NCBI GenBank assembly: GCA_050287965.1
Contig: JBNKCX010000029.1
Location: forward strand, 62,001 to 126,000
Reading direction: 5' to 3'
Source of the DNA: CBFDBF01 sp050287965
GTDB lineage: Bacteria > Pseudomonadota > Gammaproteobacteria > Chromatiales > Chromatiaceae
DNA: 64,000 bases
Made by a program: the position numbers and the translations under genes. Position 1 is the stretch's first letter; every line of letters starts with the position of its first letter. The notes under the pieces are model-generated. The model was not told the origin of the DNA. It did no database searches and saw only the letters and a list, made by a program, of their open reading frames with translations. Below are positions 62,844 through 64,000 of the stretch, in pieces.

Positions 62844-62931
62844 TACCACAGAGGGCACGGGGAACACAGGGAAATCTATCGCGGGAACCCTGAGCTCGCC
62901 GTGACCTCTGTGGCCCTCCGTGGGGAAATTT
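62844..62931. repeat. CACGGAG-type inverted repeat between glutaredoxin and purC
   Basis: Left arm 62844-62870 (ACCACAGAGGGCACGG) and right arm 62904-62931 (inverted, CCTCTGTGGCCCTCCGTGG) enclose about 35 bp. It is the fifth locus of the family seen at 41453, 45498, 45671 and 47230. Confidence 0.6.
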
Positions 62932-62932
62932 C

Positions 62933-63826
62933 TCAGGAACCGGTCAAGCGCCGTTCCGCTTCCCGGTATTTCTCGGCGGTTTTGGTGATCACCTCGTCCG
63001 GCAGCTCGGGGCCCGGGGGGGTCTTGTCCCAATCCAGGGTCTCCAGGTAGTCGCGTACGAACTGTTTATCGAAGCTGGGGGGGCTGATGCCGGGACGGTA
63101 CTGGTCCGCCGGCCAGAAGCGGGAAGAGTCCGGGGTCAATACTTCATCGATCAGATAGAGGGTACCCGCTTCATCCTGTCCGAACTCGAACTTGGTGTCG
63201 GCGATGATAATCCCCTGCTCCAGGGCATAGGCGGCACATTCGGTGTAGATCCGCAGGCTTGCGTCACGCACCTTCTCCGCCAGTTCCCGCCCCAGGAGAT
63301 CGATGGTCTGTTCAAAACTGATGTTTTCGTCGTGATCCCCGATCTCCGCCTTGGTGGAGGGGGTGAAGATGGCCTCAGGGAGCTTGTCCGCCTGTCGGAG
63401 CCCCTCGGGGAGGGGGATGCCGCAGACGGAACCGGTCTGTTGATAGTCCTTCCAGCCGGAGCCGATAAGGTACCCGCGCACGATGGCCTCCACCGGCAGG
63501 GGCTTGAGTTTGCGCACGATCAGGGCGCGATCCCCGAGCTTGGCCCGCTGCTGTTCATCCGGGACCACCTCCGCCAGCGGCTTCGAGGAGAGATGGTTGG
63601 GGATGATGTCTTTGGTGCGCCGGAACCAGAAGTTGGCGACCCGGGTAAGCACTTCGCCCTTGCCGGGGATCGGCTGTGGAAGCACCACGTCGAAGGCCGA
63701 GAGGCGGTCGCTTGCCACGATGAGCAGATGGTCCGCGTCCACCTCGTAGATATCCCGGACCTTGCCGCGATTCAGCAGCTTAAGGTGCGGCAGGTCGGAC
63801 TGAAAGAGTGCGTCGGAAGAAGCCAT
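62933..63826 (-). CDS. purC: Phosphoribosylaminoimidazole-succinocarboxamide synthase
   Basis: The 297-residue SAICAR synthase has LLNRGKVRDIYEVD, the ASDRLSAFDVVLPQPIPGKG motif and IIIADTKFEFG with LIDEVLTPDSSRFWP. It joins CAIR with aspartate in purine synthesis. ATG 63826 fits family length. The gene reads toward the repeat region and glutaredoxin. Confidence 0.97.
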   Translation of the reverse strand: MASSDALFQSDLPHLKLLNRGKVRDIYEVDADHLLIVASDRLSAFDVVLPQPIPGKGEVLTRVANFWFRRTKDIIPNHLSSKPLAEVVPDEQQRAKLGDRALIVRKLKPLPVEAIVRGYLIGSGWKDYQQTGSVCGIPLPEGLRQADKLPEAIFTPSTKAEIGDHDENISFEQTIDLLGRELAEKVRDASLRIYTECAAYALEQGIIIADTKFEFGQDEAGTLYLIDEVLTPDSSRFWPADQYRPGISPPSFDKQFVRDYLETLDWDKTPPGPELPDEVITKTAEKYREAERRLTGS

Positions 63827-63956
63827 GGCGATCTTTTAACCGGTCTGAAAAAAAGAGCGATTATATCCCAAGGAACCGGTGATTGGTTCCCTGAACCGGC
63901 AAATGAAAAGGATTATCGGCGGATGTCGGGGACGTCCGGTCGGAGCGGCCTGTATC

Positions 63957-64000
63957 CTAGCCGAAGAATTTCTTCAGGGAACGTACCAGCCAGCCGCTTT
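63957..64000 (-). CDS. Unidentified gene, C-terminal end only
   Basis: A minus-strand frame ends at TAG 63957-63959 and reads ...SGWLVRSLKKFFG before the stop. Only 14 codons are in the window. The gap of about 130 bp to purC is consistent with a preceding gene end. The family cannot be named. Confidence 0.45.
   Translation of the reverse strand, partial: SGWLVRSLKKFFG

Overview
The window looks like the chromosome of a gammaproteobacterium with moderately high GC. The run DUF4426-metW-metX-yggT-proC-yggS-pilT-pilU-(pyrC'-pyrB-pyrR-ruvX-algH-tonB-gshB)-pilGHIJ-chpA-chpC is, as recalled, the gene order of the Pseudomonas aeruginosa twitching-motility region. The lptC-lptA-lptB-rpoN-hpf-ptsN cluster is also proteobacterial. 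HPr kinase together with RapZ, a SAH riboswitch, a tkt-gap-pgk-fba cluster and a PEP-CTERM protein point to a Chromatiales/Thiotrichales-like, possibly autotrophic sulfur-oxidising lineage. That placement is an inference.

Layout. 1-3492 (minus): mgtE followed by a GldA/F/G-type ABC exporter whose last gene leaves the window. 3659-8681 (minus): rpoN, hpf, ptsN, hprK, rapZ, a mannose-type EIIA and HPr, a regulatory phosphotransfer set without sugar permeases. 8864-13254 (minus): Lpt lipopolysaccharide transport genes, KDO synthesis genes kdsC and kdsD, and a Ca/Na exchanger. 13481-20427 (minus): DUF4426, metW, metX, a dynamin-like GTPase, yggU, yggT, proC and yggS. 20571-22813 (plus): the pilus retraction ATPases pilT and pilU. 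22795-30918 (minus): a PyrK-like flavoprotein, a degenerate dihydroorotase, pyrB, pyrR, ruvX, algH, tonB, apbE and gshB. A 277-bp inverted-repeat element sits between pyrR and ruvX. 31515-41366 (plus): the Pil-Chp chemosensory operon pilG-H-I-J-chpA-chpC, which lacks pilK and chpB.

41482-49223 holds rsmE, a variant phosphofructokinase, small envelope proteins, and the activated-methyl genes metF, ahcY (with SAH riboswitch) and metK. 49509-55218 (plus) is the carbon cluster tkt-gap-pgk-fba. A duplicated leader and a 62-codon small ORF lie between pgk and fba, where pyk is often found. 55273-58631 is an accessory stretch with short palindromic repeats, a secreted ankyrin-repeat protein, a secreted orphan protein and an AT-rich orphan. 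58632-61343 carries a TonB-dependent receptor convergent with a PEP-CTERM protein. The window ends with srkA, a small glutaredoxin and purC.

Most genes are standard housekeeping loci in tight operons with frequent 4-base ATGA overlaps. The least explained sequence is the pyrR-ruvX inverted-repeat element, the duplicated leader and small ORF before fba, the repeat-bounded accessory stretch at 55.4-58.3 kb, and an 18-bp perfect palindrome at 43486.
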